Assembly: GCF_025263565.1 (NCBI RefSeq)
Contig: NZ_CP079865.1
Span: forward strand, 2,542,001-2,606,000
Length of the DNA: 64,000 nucleotides
Direction: 5' to 3'
DNA from: Mycobacterium sp. SMC-8
Lineage (GTDB): Bacteria; Actinomycetota; Actinomycetes; Mycobacteriales; Mycobacteriaceae
In this document: in pieces, positions 34,659 to 45,858 of the stretch
Layout: every line of letters starts with the position of its first letter
Position numbering within the stretch: the first letter of the stretch is position 1
Notes under the pieces: model-generated
Told to the model about the DNA's origin: nothing
The model's database searches: none
Seen by the model: the letters and a program-made list of their open reading frames with translations, nothing else
Made by a program: the position numbers and the translations under genes

Positions 34659-36062
34659 TCAGGTGGTGGCGATTTCTGGTGGGCTGTAGCCGATGGTGTT
34701 GCGCCACAACGTGAGCCAGTGCTCTGTCCAGGGCCAGTGCGCTGGTAGGTGCAGGATAGGTTGGCGTTGCGGACGGGCCAGGCGGGCCGGGATAGTGATT
34801 ATCTTGCGGCGCAGTGTCGCCCCGCGGGCGACCGCGTGGGCACCTCCGGCCAGGACGCCGACGGCGCGCAGCAGGTTGTGGGCGATCGCGGCGCACAGGA
34901 TCCAGGCCGAGTTCGCGCCGAACCGCCCCGAGGGCATGTGCGCCAAAGGTCCGTCGATGAGGTCGGCGAACACGGTTTCGATGATGGCGTGGCGGCGATG
35001 AGTGATGTCAGCGGCGTCGACGGGTTCGTCGGAATTGGTGAAGAACGGGTGGTACCGCCACACCGGAAACAGCGCATCGAGGAACCGCGCGTCTTTGACC
35101 CGGCGCACGACCAACCGGGCGGTCACCGGAGTCTTGGTGGAACCGAAGGCTGTGTAGGTGGTTTCGGCGACTTCGGCATCGGAGATCCAGGCGCCGGTGT
35201 CGGGGTCACGCACAGCACCGGGATAGTTCACCGGGGTCCACGCGGTCTCGGGAATTGCGTCAATGGCGGCGGCAACTGCGGCGGTCTTGGTCAGCACCAG
35301 CGAGAACCGGACACCTGCTCGGTGGCAGGCGGTGACCACGGTGCTATTGCCGTAGGCCGAATCGCCACGCACCAGGATCTGCCCGGTGACCCCGGCAGCA
35401 CGGGCGGTAGCGGCCGCTTGAGCGATCATGCGGGCTGCGCCCTTGCCGGAGTTGGCCTTGCCCGCCCGCAACCTCGCCCCGGCGATCACCGGCGCACCGT
35501 GGTCGGTGCTGATCGTGGTGATCAACGGTGAGAGGCCTTTGCGCAGGATCTGCCTGCCGGCGATCTTGGTGTGTCCGTAGCTGGCGCCCTGCTTGGCGTG
35601 CCCGTAGACCGGGCGTAGTAGTGAGTCGATGTCGATGAACGCCCGTCCGTCGGCGCCGGGCAACAGATCGACACGCCCGCACAGCGCGGCCAGGTGTTCG
35701 CGCAGGACAGATTCGAGCTGGCGGGCATGCCCGAAGGTGAACTCCCGCAATAAGGTTCCGATCGTCGACGGGGCGTACACACCACCGAAGAGGGTCTTCA
35801 TCCCACCCGAGCGCACAACGTCTAGGTCATCAATGCTGTCCGCGCCGGCGCACATCCCGGCGATCAGCGTGGTCAGCTTCGGTGACGGATGGGCCGCACC
35901 CGAACGGATCCGCTCACAGGTGAACCGGATCTTGTCGGCCAATAGCTGCGACAGACCGGTCTGGTCGGCCAGGGTCATCACCGGCACCAGCCCGGCGCAC
36001 GACACGAGATGTGCATCATCGAAGACCGCCGACGACACGGCGAACCTATGGGACACTTGCAC
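34659..36062 (-). CDS. IS1380-family transposase
   Basis: About 467-residue DDE transposase. The N-terminus VQVSHRFAVSSAVFDDAHLV and SCAGLVPVMTLADQTGLSQL are typical of IS1380 transposases. RAFIDIDSLLRPVYGHAKQG contains the first catalytic Asp region, ILVRGDSAYGN the second and HRRHAIIETVFADLIDG the Glu region. It is full-length and undamaged, so the element may be mobile. GTG 36062 is preferred; ATG 36110 is possible but is closer to the terminal repeat. Confidence 0.9.
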   Translation of the reverse strand: MQVSHRFAVSSAVFDDAHLVSCAGLVPVMTLADQTGLSQLLADKIRFTCERIRSGAAHPSPKLTTLIAGMCAGADSIDDLDVVRSGGMKTLFGGVYAPSTIGTLLREFTFGHARQLESVLREHLAALCGRVDLLPGADGRAFIDIDSLLRPVYGHAKQGASYGHTKIAGRQILRKGLSPLITTISTDHGAPVIAGARLRAGKANSGKGAARMIAQAAATARAAGVTGQILVRGDSAYGNSTVVTACHRAGVRFSLVLTKTAAVAAAIDAIPETAWTPVNYPGAVRDPDTGAWISDAEVAETTYTAFGSTKTPVTARLVVRRVKDARFLDALFPVWRYHPFFTNSDEPVDAADITHRRHAIIETVFADLIDGPLAHMPSGRFGANSAWILCAAIAHNLLRAVGVLAGGAHAVARGATLRRKIITIPARLARPQRQPILHLPAHWPWTEHWLTLWRNTIGYSPPEIATT

Positions 36063-36161
36063 CGGAAGTGCCTTTCTGAACGTGGGCTGATCGAAGTGTG
36101 GTAACTCCAATCATCCCAGCTCAAAGGGCACTTTCCTTACATCAACACCCTCCGAACAGGC

Positions 36162-36181
36162 GATTCATCGGTGGATCGAGG
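36162..36181 (-). repeat. right terminal inverted repeat of the IS1380-family element
   Basis: Read on the minus strand as CCTCGATCCACCGATGAATC; followed on the plus strand by the second CTTAG copy (36182-36186). Confidence 0.85.
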
Positions 36182-36195
36182 CTTAGCATGAGCTC

Positions 36196-36498
36196 GTGGT
36201 CCGCCCACTCGGCCAGCTGCAACGCTGGATGTACCGCGGCAACCGCCCGAACGGGCCGGCCCGGGTATCCAACATGCTCGCCGCGCGGCTGTTCTCGCGT
36301 CGGCGTGACGTCGCCCTGCAGGTGCGCCGGTTCACGAGCGGCGCCATGGTGAGTGTGCCGGTCGTCATCGGTGCCCGCCCGCACTTTCCGATCAGCCGTC
36401 ATGCGCCCGTCGACGAATTCGAATCCATCGCAGCACGACTCCCCGTCGTCCGGATTGACCCGGATGCCCCAGGAGCACCCGATGGCACTGGTCGTTGA
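36196..36498 (+). pseudogene. internally deleted deazaflavin-dependent nitroreductase (Ddn-like) remnant
   Basis: The frame from GTG 36196 reads QLQRWMYRGNRPNGPARVSN then LFSRRRDVALQVRRFTSG. This resembles the N-terminus of Ddn/DUF385-type F420-dependent reductases (MYRxGRPNRxARVxN ... LExxGRRSG). It then jumps to GARPHFPISRHAPVDEFESI and AARLPVVRID, which resembles the C-terminal tail of the same family. The central cofactor-binding part (~70-80 residues) is missing, so this looks like an in-frame deletion. It overlaps the start of the metallo-hydrolase gene and begins 10 bases after the IS target duplication. Confidence 0.5.
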
Positions 36499-37225
36499 GG
36501 ACTATCCGGACCTCGGGGTCACCCGGCTGTCACGCTGGATCTTCAACTGCTACCTCATCCGGAGCGGCACCGACTGTGTCGTGGTCGATGCCGGACTGCC
36601 CGCCAGTGCCGACGACATCGCCGGCGTGCTGGCCGTGTTCGGCGGCACCGTCACCGCCGTCGTCGCGACCCACGGGCACAGCGACCACGTCGCCGGCGCT
36701 CCCGCACTCGTCGCCGAAACCGGTGCGGCCCTGCACCTTCCCGAGATCACGGTCGGATACCTGGACGGTTCGCAACGGCCCCGTACCCCGGCGCTGTCCA
36801 AGGTGGCCCGCATCTGGCCGACGCTGCTGAGCCAGCCGCTGGACCGCACTGCCCTGACCGGCTTCGTGCGCGGCGGGCGGATCGCCGGCTACGGCGGCGC
36901 CGCCGGCATGGTCGGCGATCCACTGAAGGCCGCGCGTCCGCTGTCCGACGGCCAACCGCTACCGGCCGTCCCCGGCTGGCAGGTCCTCAGCGTCCCCGGG
37001 CACACCGACGATTCGACGGCGTTCTGGCACGCCGACAGCGCCACCCTGCTCTCCGGCGACGCGGTGCTCACCGCCGACGGTCGCGCCTGGTTCACCCCCG
37101 AGACCGTCGACGACGGGCTCGCCGCGCGCAGCGAGCGCCGGCTGCGGGCATTGACGGTCGAGCATCTGCTGCCGGGCCACGGCGTACCGGTGCACCAGCG
37201 CGATGTCTGGTCCGCGACCCGCTGA
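36482..37225 (+). CDS. metallo-beta-lactamase-fold hydrolase
   Basis: 247 residues. The zinc-binding motif THGHSDH lies at about 63-69, followed by VPGHTDDSTAFW and LLSGDAVL, with a C-terminal LLPGHGVPVH. This is a glyoxalase-II/RNase Z-like hydrolase fold; the substrate is unknown. ATG 36482 begins MALVVEDYPDLGVTRLSRWI, a natural N-terminus for this family, and overlaps the end of the Ddn-like remnant. No operon partner is evident, and the FGE gene starts 86 bases downstream. Confidence 0.85.
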   Translation: MALVVEDYPDLGVTRLSRWIFNCYLIRSGTDCVVVDAGLPASADDIAGVLAVFGGTVTAVVATHGHSDHVAGAPALVAETGAALHLPEITVGYLDGSQRPRTPALSKVARIWPTLLSQPLDRTALTGFVRGGRIAGYGGAAGMVGDPLKAARPLSDGQPLPAVPGWQVLSVPGHTDDSTAFWHADSATLLSGDAVLTADGRAWFTPETVDDGLAARSERRLRALTVEHLLPGHGVPVHQRDVWSATR

Positions 37226-37311
37226 CGCGGTCACACGCCGGCTCGGCGCCGTGTGCGTCACATTCACGCGGGCGTCGGGTGCCGCCACCGGCCGGGACGA
37301 CCTAGCCTGGC

Positions 37312-38193
37312 GTGGTGCTTACTGAATTGGTCGATCTGCCCGGTGGCTCATTCCGGATGGGATCGGTGGATTTCTATCCCGAGGAAGCCCCGGCGCACAC
37401 GGTGTCGGTGGCCCCGTTTGCGATCGAACGCCATCCGGTCACCAACGCGCAGTTCGCCGAATTCGTTTCTGCGACTGGATATGTCACCGTAGCCGAGCGT
37501 GAACTCGACCCCGCCGACTTTCCCGGGGTTCCAGCGGCCGAGCTCATCCCCGGTGCGCTGGTGTTCCGGCAAACCCCAGGCCCGGTTAATCTGCGCGACT
37601 GGCGGCAGTGGTGGACATGGGAGCAGGGCGCCTGCTGGCGACACCCGTTCGGGCAGGGCTCGTCGATCGACGACCGACTCGATCACCCGGTGGTGCAGAT
37701 TGCCTATCCCGACGCCGCGGCGTACGCCCGCTGGGCCGGACGCCGGCTGCCCAGCGAGGCGCAGTGGGAGTACGCCGCCCGCGCCGGCACGACGACCGCC
37801 TACGCGTGGGGTGATGACGTCCGACCCAGTGGGACGCTCATGGCCAACACCTGGCAGGGCGACTTCCCGTACCGCAACGAGGGTGCGCTGGGCTGGCAGG
37901 GCACTTCCCCGGTGGGCACCTTCCCGCCCAACGGGTTCGGGTTGCTCGACATGATCGGCAACGTGTGGGAGTGGACCACGACCCGCTACACGCGCCACCA
38001 CCGAGTCGACCAACCCGCCGGGGGCTGCTGCCCGGCACCGCCGCCGGCCGGGGATCCCACCGTGCACCAGGCGCTCAAAGGCGGATCCCACCTGTGTGCG
38101 CCCGAATACTGCCACCGCTACCGGCCGGCCGCCCGCTCGTCGCAGTCGCAGGACAGCGCGACCACGCACATCGGGTTCCGCTGCATCGCCTGA
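37312..38193 (+). CDS. formylglycine-generating enzyme (sulfatase activator)
   Basis: 293-residue FGE/SUMF1-type protein: LPGGSFRMGS at the N-terminus, PFAIERHPVTNAQFAEFV, RLPSEAQWEYAARAG, GLLDMIGNVWEWT and the C-terminal GGSHLCAPEYCHRYRPAAR. C262 and C267 match the spacing of the copper-binding catalytic cysteine pair of FGE. The enzyme oxidises the Cys of a CxPxR sequence in sulfatases to C-alpha-formylglycine. The likely client is the sulfatase at 39191, which has CTPTR. The start is GTG 37312 or the adjacent GTG 37315. Confidence 0.92.
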   Translation: MVLTELVDLPGGSFRMGSVDFYPEEAPAHTVSVAPFAIERHPVTNAQFAEFVSATGYVTVAERELDPADFPGVPAAELIPGALVFRQTPGPVNLRDWRQWWTWEQGACWRHPFGQGSSIDDRLDHPVVQIAYPDAAAYARWAGRRLPSEAQWEYAARAGTTTAYAWGDDVRPSGTLMANTWQGDFPYRNEGALGWQGTSPVGTFPPNGFGLLDMIGNVWEWTTTRYTRHHRVDQPAGGCCPAPPPAGDPTVHQALKGGSHLCAPEYCHRYRPAARSSQSQDSATTHIGFRCIA

Positions 38194-38325
38194 CCCGCCA
38201 AGCGTGGTGGCGGAACACCGTCACTTCCGCCGCCGTGAAGCCGCTGGCCTCCGCGTTTCCGGCCCGTCGGGTGGCGTAACATTCGGTAATCCGCCACCTG
38301 GGCCGCGAAGTGGCACAGTGAGGGC

Positions 38326-39126
38326 ATGCCCCGCCGCCCGAAGATTCCCCCGAAGGACTTTCCCCGTCCCTCGGTGCGCGAGTACGCGGGTACCCGGGCC
38401 GATGCCGCCCGCTGGGTGCGCGACGTGCTGCGCAGCCAGATCCTGGAGGGAGCTTTCGGTGGATTGGCGGCGGCCCGGCCGGCGCTGCCCTCAGAATCCG
38501 AGCTCGCCGCCGAACTCGGCGTGAGCCGCAACGCGATTCGCGAGGCACTGGAACTGTTGCGCGGTGAAGGTTTGATCACCCGGGTGCAGGGTTCGGGCAC
38601 CTTCGTCACCGGTGCCAAACTGCGCCAGCACCTGGACCGTTTGGAGGGCCTGGCGGAATCCCTTGCCGGACATCAGCTTCCCGTCGACAACGAGGTGCTG
38701 TCGGTGCGCGAGTCCACCGCCACCCCGTTCGTCGCCGCGAAACTGCAGCTGCCGGAGAACGCGCCGATCCTGTTCATCGAACGGCTGCGGTCCGTCGGTG
38801 GGTTGCCGCTGTCGCTGGACACCACATCGCTGCGGATCGGTGCCATCCCCGTCGATGCCGAACTGACCCAGCAGGATGTGTTCGCACTGATCGAGCAGGA
38901 ACTCGGCGTGCGCCTGGGTTGGGCGGAGATCACCGTCGAATCCGTAGCGGCGGACGCCACCACCGCCGAACTTCTCCAGATCCGCCCTGGCGCACCATTG
39001 TTGTTGCTCCACCGGCTCACCCATCTCGAGGACGGCACCCCGTTCGACCTTGAGACCGTGCGGTACCGCGGCGACAGGTGTTCATTGGTGACCACCGCCA
39101 CCCGCGGTACCGCTCCTCCATCCTGA
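38326..39126 (+). CDS. GntR-family regulator with UTRA domain (HutC type)
   Basis: 266 residues. The winged helix-turn-helix covers about 25-90 (ALPSESELAAELGVSRNAIREALELLRGEGLITRVQGSGTFV). A UTRA effector domain follows (NAPILFIERLRSVGGLPLSLDTT ... LLLLHRLTHLEDGTPFDLETVRYRGDR). It lies between the FGE and the sulfatase on the same strand and is the obvious candidate to control sulfatase expression, perhaps in response to a sulfated or sugar-like ligand. That role is inference from position. Confidence 0.9.
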   Translation: MPRRPKIPPKDFPRPSVREYAGTRADAARWVRDVLRSQILEGAFGGLAAARPALPSESELAAELGVSRNAIREALELLRGEGLITRVQGSGTFVTGAKLRQHLDRLEGLAESLAGHQLPVDNEVLSVRESTATPFVAAKLQLPENAPILFIERLRSVGGLPLSLDTTSLRIGAIPVDAELTQQDVFALIEQELGVRLGWAEITVESVAADATTAELLQIRPGAPLLLLHRLTHLEDGTPFDLETVRYRGDRCSLVTTATRGTAPPS

Positions 39127-39190
39127 CCGAGCGTCGCTCGTCCGCGCCCGGCAGGGAATCCACCGCAATGAGTAGAGAGGTCTATTCGTC

Positions 39191-40546
39191 ATGCCCGAAC
39201 AACCCAACATCGTGTACTTCCACGTCGACAACCTCGGCATGGGTGAGCTCGGCTGCTACGGCGGCGGCATCCTGCGCGGCGCCGACACCGCCCGTGCGGA
39301 CGCCTTCGCCGCCGAGTCGCTGAAGCTGTCGCACTTCGTCGTCGAACCGCAGTGCACCCCGACCCGGTCGGCGCTGATGACCGGACGGTACCCGATCCGG
39401 TCCGGCAACCACACCATCGCGCTCGGCGGTAACGGTGGCGGCATCGTCGCCTGGGAGCGAACGATGGGTGACATCCTGTCCGAAGCAGGTTATGCCACTG
39501 CATGTTTCGGCAAGTGGCACATCGGCGCCGAGGACGGTCGCTGGCCGACCGACCACGGCTTCGACGAGTGGTACGGTCCGGCCCGCACCTACGACGAATG
39601 CCTGTGGCCGGACGACCCTTGGTATGACGGCGAGCGCGATGGCTACTCCTACATGTACGACGGGACCAAAGCCGACGGTGTCACGACAACCGACCAGCAG
39701 CTGACGGTGAAGCTCAAGGGTGAGATGGACGGCGAGTACGACCGCCGGGCCAAAGCGTTCATGAAGCGCAGCGTCGACGCCGGCAAGCCGTTCTACCTGT
39801 ACCACAACCATTCTCTGATGCACTTCCCGATGGAGGTGCGCGAGGAGTTCAAGGGCAAGAGCACCAACGGCGCCTGGGGTGACTCGCTATTGATGCTCGA
39901 CCACGACTTCGGCAGCATCCTCGATGCGCTCACCGAACTCGGCATCGAGGACAACACCATCGTGGTGTTCGCCGGCGACAACGGAGCGGAGGACCACCTG
40001 GCCGGACGCGGCACCGCGGGCTTCTTCGACGGCTCCTACTTCAGTTCGGCCGAGGGCGGTATCCGCACACCGTGCCTGATCCGCTGGCCCGGCAAGGTGG
40101 CGCCGCGGGAGAGCAACGAGATGGTGCACGTCACCGACATGTTCCCGACCCTGCTGCGCTGGGCGGGCGCCGACATCCCGGAGGACCGCATCATCGACGG
40201 CATCGACCAGCGCGACTTCTTCGCCGGCGAGACGGAGGAATCCCAACGCGACGGCTGCATGGTGTGGCTCAACGAGGAACTGCACGCCGTGAAGTGGTCA
40301 CAGTTCAAGATCAACTTCAAGCGCCAGCAGCACTTCCACGACCCGGAGATCCCGCTGGGGTTCGCCCGCATCACCAACTTGCTCGAGGACCCGAAGGAGC
40401 GCGAGGCCGTCAACCAGACGTGGGTGCGGTGGTGGGTGATGCAGCACGCCTACCGCTTCATCCAGGCGTTCGAGGAGAGCGTCAAGACCGAGGAACTGAT
40501 CCCGGCCGGTGCCCCTCTCGACTTCGTGCCGGCCCGCACCCAGTAG
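39191..40546 (+). CDS. FGly-type sulfatase
   Basis: 451 residues, arylsulfatase/alkaline-phosphatase superfamily. [20 protein letters not shown] supplies metal ligands (D13, N14), [15 protein letters not shown] carries the CxPxR site (C55) converted to formylglycine by FGE, and [10 protein letters not shown] gives the second metal pair. It hydrolyses sulfate esters; the substrate is unknown. No signal peptide is seen, so it is probably cytoplasmic, which fits a neighbouring importer. ATG 39191 follows AGAGAGG. The next gene (gyrB-like) starts only 8 bases after the stop. Confidence 0.93.
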   Translation: MPEQPNIVYFHVDNLGMGELGCYGGGILRGADTARADAFAAESLKLSHFVVEPQCTPTRSALMTGRYPIRSGNHTIALGGNGGGIVAWERTMGDILSEAGYATACFGKWHIGAEDGRWPTDHGFDEWYGPARTYDECLWPDDPWYDGERDGYSYMYDGTKADGVTTTDQQLTVKLKGEMDGEYDRRAKAFMKRSVDAGKPFYLYHNHSLMHFPMEVREEFKGKSTNGAWGDSLLMLDHDFGSILDALTELGIEDNTIVVFAGDNGAEDHLAGRGTAGFFDGSYFSSAEGGIRTPCLIRWPGKVAPRESNEMVHVTDMFPTLLRWAGADIPEDRIIDGIDQRDFFAGETEESQRDGCMVWLNEELHAVKWSQFKINFKRQQHFHDPEIPLGFARITNLLEDPKEREAVNQTWVRWWVMQHAYRFIQAFEESVKTEELIPAGAPLDFVPARTQ

Positions 40547-40554
40547 GAGCAGCC

Positions 40555-42510
<1,956 letters not shown>

Positions 42511-42526
42511 ATCCGGACTGTGCCCG

Positions 42527-42847
42527 TCACAGCAGCGGCAGCACCAGATAGGTGACCACCAGCGCCGCCAAGATGAGCACCGCCGCCCCGGTGCCCATCA
42601 CCGCCCGTCGTGCGGTGCGCGGCCGGGCGGCAAGCGTACGGCGGCGCACGACCCCGATCAAAATCACGACGCCGGTGACCACCGCGGCCGCGGCGCCGAC
42701 GGCGATCCGCCCGGGCTGTTCGAACCCGTGGTATTTGGCCATGAACAGCCCACCGGCCATCAGCGCCGCGAGTGAGGTGCGGGTCCAGGCCAGGTGCGTC
42801 CGCTCCGGCTGCAGCCCGCGATCCTGAGCCAGCGCGTCGCGGGTCAT
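42527..42847 (-). CDS. DUF202 membrane protein
   Basis: 106 residues. The N-terminal [21 protein letters not shown] is the DUF202 signature, and three membrane helices follow ([53 protein letters not shown]). The function is unknown. It overlaps the upstream DUF202 gene by four bases (ATGA), so the two are coupled and may form a heteromeric membrane complex. Confidence 0.85.
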   Translation of the reverse strand: MTRDALAQDRGLQPERTHLAWTRTSLAALMAGGLFMAKYHGFEQPGRIAVGAAAAVVTGVVILIGVVRRRTLAARPRTARRAVMGTGAAVLILAALVVTYLVLPLL

Positions 42848-43248
42848 GCGGCGACCGCAACACCCACTGTGGTGACCCCGACCACCAGCAGGCCGACTGT
42901 CAGGCAGATCGGCGTGCGCGGGCGGGGCAGTGGACGGTCACGCCGCATCGCGTGGTCGACCTGATGCCAACGGTGCAGACCCGCCGCGGCAGTCACCATA
43001 GCGAGCAGTCCGACCGCGGCGCCGAGAGCGTGCCGCAGGCCCGGCGAAGCGAGCTCGGGCAGGAACTGCACCACCGCGACCGCGGCAGCCAGCAACCCGA
43101 GCGCCGTGCGCTGCCATGCCAGGAACGTGCGTTCGTTGGCCAGGGTGAACCGGTAGTCCGGCTCGAGGAGATCCGAGTCTCCCTCGGCGACAACATGTTC
43201 GGATTGCACCGTCCCAGTGTTCCGGGGGTCGATGCGAATGGCCAGCAC
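42844..43248 (-). CDS. DUF202/YidH-like membrane protein
   Basis: 134 residues. The signature [34 protein letters not shown] is that of YidH-like DUF202 proteins, with three membrane segments. It is paired with a second, shorter DUF202 gene downstream, a common arrangement. GTG 43209 ([13 protein letters not shown]) is a plausible shorter start than ATG 43248. The role is unknown. It is divergent from the ABC importer genes. Confidence 0.85.
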   Translation of the reverse strand: MLAIRIDPRNTGTVQSEHVVAEGDSDLLEPDYRFTLANERTFLAWQRTALGLLAAAVAVVQFLPELASPGLRHALGAAVGLLAMVTAAAGLHRWHQVDHAMRRDRPLPRPRTPICLTVGLLVVGVTTVGVAVAA

Positions 43249-43407
43249 GGTGTCGGTGGCGTAACCAAGTCTTCACCGGGCGGGGGCGCCGGGACCGCCC
43301 GGCGGGCGTGATCAGACGGCGTCGACGGTCGCGCCGGCGATCACGACGGTGGTGCGCCCGGCGAAACTGCGGGCAACCGTCGCCCGCTGCATCCTCGACC
43401 TGGGACG

Positions 43408-43461
43408 ATGAACAGCGCCGATGGCGTAACTGTCAGGCAACGTCCAGTGACGGCGAGGTAA
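43408..43461 (+). CDS. possible 17-codon upstream ORF
   Basis: ATG 43408 opens MNSADGVTVRQRPVTAR and stops at TAA 43459-43461, about 20 bases before the proposed start of the lipoprotein gene. It is preceded by GGGACG. It lacks the polycysteine run of known cysteine-responsive mycobacterial leader peptides. It is listed only as a candidate. Confidence 0.2.
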   Translation: MNSADGVTVRQRPVTAR

Positions 43462-43481
43462 CAGAAGACCTCGACTCTGGG

Positions 43482-44939
43482 TTGCGTGAACGACCAACGC
43501 AGAATGTCCCGTCCCGGCGTCGCCGTGCCGCCGCCGTGCTGGCGACGCTGGCCACGGTGGGCAGCCAGGCGCTCACCGGGTGTGGTCTTCTGGCCGAACC
43601 GACCGTGACCGTCAACGTCGGATACCAGTCGAAGACCATAAACACCGTCAACGCCGGCACGCTGCTGCGTGACAGCCAGGAGTTCGAGCAGGCGCTGCGC
43701 CGCCTCGGCGCCGAGACCGGCCAGAGATACCGGGTGGTGTGGCAGGATTTCTCGTCCGGTGCTCCGCTGACCGCGCAGATGATGGCCACCCACGTCGACA
43801 TCGGGTCGATGGGTGACTACCCTCTGCTGACCAACGGGTCCAAGACCCGCAGGTACGCCGACGCCGAGGCCGAGATGATCGCGACCACCGGCTACAGCCT
43901 GCGCGGCTCGCTCAATCAAGTTGTGGTGCAGAAAAACTCGGATGCTCGCACCCTCGATGACCTGACCGGCCGCCGGGTGTCGACCAGCCTGGGCTCCGCC
44001 GGTGACGGCATGTTCTCGACGGCGTTGCAGCGCAACGACATCGACAAGAACGCCGTGCACGTCGTGAACCAGGACCCGGCGGTCGGAGCCGCGGCGATCG
44101 AAGGCGGGCAGGTCGATGGGCTCGCGCAGTTCGTCCCGTGGCCCCAACTGGTGATCTTCCGGGACCAGGGAAGGCTGCTCTACGACGGTGGTGACAACGA
44201 GGTCCCCACTTTCCACGGCGTGGTCGTCCGCAAGCACTTCGCGGACGACAACCCCGAGGTGATGTCCGCGTTCATGCAGGCGGTCAGGACCACCACCGAG
44301 GCGATTGTGGACGACCCGCTGCGGGCCGCGCAGCGGGTCAGCGAGCTCACCGGCATCGAGCCCGAGGTGGTCTATCTCTACAACGGGCCCAACGGCCTGG
44401 TGTCGTTCGACATGACGATCAAAACGCAGTTCGCCGCCGCGTTCGATCAGGTCAAGCAGTTCCTGGTGAACCGCGGTTCGGTCACCGCCGACTTCGACGT
44501 CCCCGGATTCGTCGACGACAGCTATCTACGCGCGCTGTACGGGCCGGATTACGAACGACGCCGCGACGACGTCACCAACCCGGCGGCGCTGAGCGGCACT
44601 GATGATTTGTGCCGGCTGCCTGTCGACGACCCGGGACAGGCGTCGGAGGTGTGGCCGGCCGGCGCCGACGCCACGTTCGTCGCCGCGACCCCTACCTGCC
44701 TGTTGCGCCGGGTCGCCGCGATCGAGCAGGTGCGCGCCGCTTACGTCCCCGACACCCTCACCGGCATCCGGCTGTTCGCCGACCATGCCGCGTGGCTGCA
44801 CGACCCGGACGCTCCACCGCTGCGGCGGTACAAGCCGTTCGCCACCGGCGCCGGCGCCGACACCTATCGCGCCGACCATCCGCGGGCCACGCCTATCGGA
44901 TTCGACACCGCGGTCTCGCAGTCGAGATCGTCCGGCTGA
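43482..44939 (+). CDS. ABC importer substrate-binding lipoprotein (sulfonate/nitrate/taurine type)
   Basis: 485 residues from TTG 43482. The N-terminus SRRRRAAAVLATLATVGSQA followed by LTGC is a lipoprotein signal with the lipidated Cys at 34. The mature part is a SsuA/NrtA-like binding fold: VDIGSMGDYPLLTNG, DDLTGRRVSTSLGSAGDGMF, GGQVDGLAQFVPWPQL. A long C-terminal extension beyond residue ~350 contains three cysteines. It captures an anionic ligand for the permease and ATPase encoded downstream. The start is uncertain: the frame is open upstream to 43308, but that part looks non-coding. The sulfatase/FGE and SulP neighbours favour a sulfur compound. Confidence 0.85.
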   Translation: MRERPTQNVPSRRRRAAAVLATLATVGSQALTGCGLLAEPTVTVNVGYQSKTINTVNAGTLLRDSQEFEQALRRLGAETGQRYRVVWQDFSSGAPLTAQMMATHVDIGSMGDYPLLTNGSKTRRYADAEAEMIATTGYSLRGSLNQVVVQKNSDARTLDDLTGRRVSTSLGSAGDGMFSTALQRNDIDKNAVHVVNQDPAVGAAAIEGGQVDGLAQFVPWPQLVIFRDQGRLLYDGGDNEVPTFHGVVVRKHFADDNPEVMSAFMQAVRTTTEAIVDDPLRAAQRVSELTGIEPEVVYLYNGPNGLVSFDMTIKTQFAAAFDQVKQFLVNRGSVTADFDVPGFVDDSYLRALYGPDYERRRDDVTNPAALSGTDDLCRLPVDDPGQASEVWPAGADATFVAATPTCLLRRVAAIEQVRAAYVPDTLTGIRLFADHAAWLHDPDAPPLRRYKPFATGAGADTYRADHPRATPIGFDTAVSQSRSSG

Positions 44940-44976
44940 CCCACCACTCGCCCCCACCCAACGAAGGAGACACGAG

Positions 44977-45858
44977 ATGACCCTCACCGTCGACGACCTC
45001 GGCGCGGTGCCCACCCCGGCACCGGCCGCCCCGCCCCGAACCCCGCTGCGCGAATCCCTCGCCGGCCTGTTGCCGGCCCGGCTACGAAGCCGCAGCGCGG
45101 CATTCGTGCTGCCGCTGATCCCGATCGCCGGTTTCCTGGTGCTGTGGCATCTGCTCACCACCTACGGGGTGGTCGCGTGGTTGCGCTTCAACCGGATGCC
45201 CACCCCGGCGAGCGTTCTCGATGCGTTCGTCGCCCGGGTCGGCTCCGGCTCCTACTATGACGACCTGCTGGCGAGCCTGCAGCGCATCCTGTTCGGTTTC
45301 GGCCTGGCCGCCGTGATCGGTATCGCGCTGGGCATCCTGGTGGGCCGCTCCGAGATCGCACGAATGACGCTGAGGCCGTTCATCGAGATCATCCGGCCCA
45401 TTCCGGCGATCGCGCTGGTGCCGCTGACGATCCTGCTGTTCCCGTCCAGCGAGCAGGGGATCGTGTTCATCACGTTCTTCGCGGCGTTCTTCCCGGTGGT
45501 GGTCAGCACCATCCACGCGATGGACTCGCTGCCGAAGGTGTGGGAGGAAGCCGCCAAGACGATGGGCGCCGGCCGGGTGTCGCTGCTGTTCCAGGTGATC
45601 CTGCCCGGAGCGCTGCCGGGCATCTTCGCGGGCCTGTCGGTGGCGATGGGCGTCGCGTGGATCTGTGTGGTCAGCGCCGAGATGATCTCCGGACAGTTCG
45701 GTATCGGCTACTACACGTGGCAGTCCTACGGACTGCTCGACTACGCCGGCGTGGTGGTCGGCATGCTCTCGATCGGCGCCCTCGGACTGGCCACCGCGTG
45801 GCTCGTCGAGTACGTCGGACGCCGGGTCAACCGCTGGCTGCCGAGGGCCGCCCGATGA
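44977..45858 (+). CDS. ABC importer permease (TauC/SsuC type)
   Basis: 293 residues with six predicted membrane helices and the EAA loop EEAAKTMGAGRVSLLFQVILPGALPGI that docks the ATPase. A cytoplasmic proline-rich N-terminus of about 40 residues precedes the first helix. ATG 44977 is set by a clear AAGGAG ribosome site eight bases upstream. The stop overlaps the ATPase gene start. It belongs to the nitrate/sulfonate/taurine permease family. Confidence 0.93.
   Translation: MTLTVDDLGAVPTPAPAAPPRTPLRESLAGLLPARLRSRSAAFVLPLIPIAGFLVLWHLLTTYGVVAWLRFNRMPTPASVLDAFVARVGSGSYYDDLLASLQRILFGFGLAAVIGIALGILVGRSEIARMTLRPFIEIIRPIPAIALVPLTILLFPSSEQGIVFITFFAAFFPVVVSTIHAMDSLPKVWEEAAKTMGAGRVSLLFQVILPGALPGIFAGLSVAMGVAWICVVSAEMISGQFGIGYYTWQSYGLLDYAGVVVGMLSIGALGLATAWLVEYVGRRVNRWLPRAAR

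Larger units (their letters stand above)
34525..36181. mobile_element. IS1380-family insertion sequence with 5-bp target duplication
   Basis: 1657 bp with inverted termini CCTCGATCCACTGATGAATT (34525-34544) and the complement of CCTCGATCCACCGATGAATC at the other end (36162-36181), 18 of 20 bases matching. Both ends are flanked by CTTAG (34520-34524 and 36182-36186), a direct target-site duplication. The length, terminal repeats and single transposase gene fit the IS1380 family. The perfect duplication and intact transposase point to a recent insertion. Confidence 0.9.

Noticed and set aside
34659..36110. IS element as the cause of truncation of the KAKQ copy B gene
   Set aside because: The two CTTAG copies join cleanly when the element is removed, and the missing C-terminal part is not found on the other side, so the truncation pre-dates the insertion.
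43408..43461. Polycysteine attenuator peptide upstream of the ABC importer
   Set aside because: The short frame contains no cysteine; it is kept only as a weak candidate ORF.
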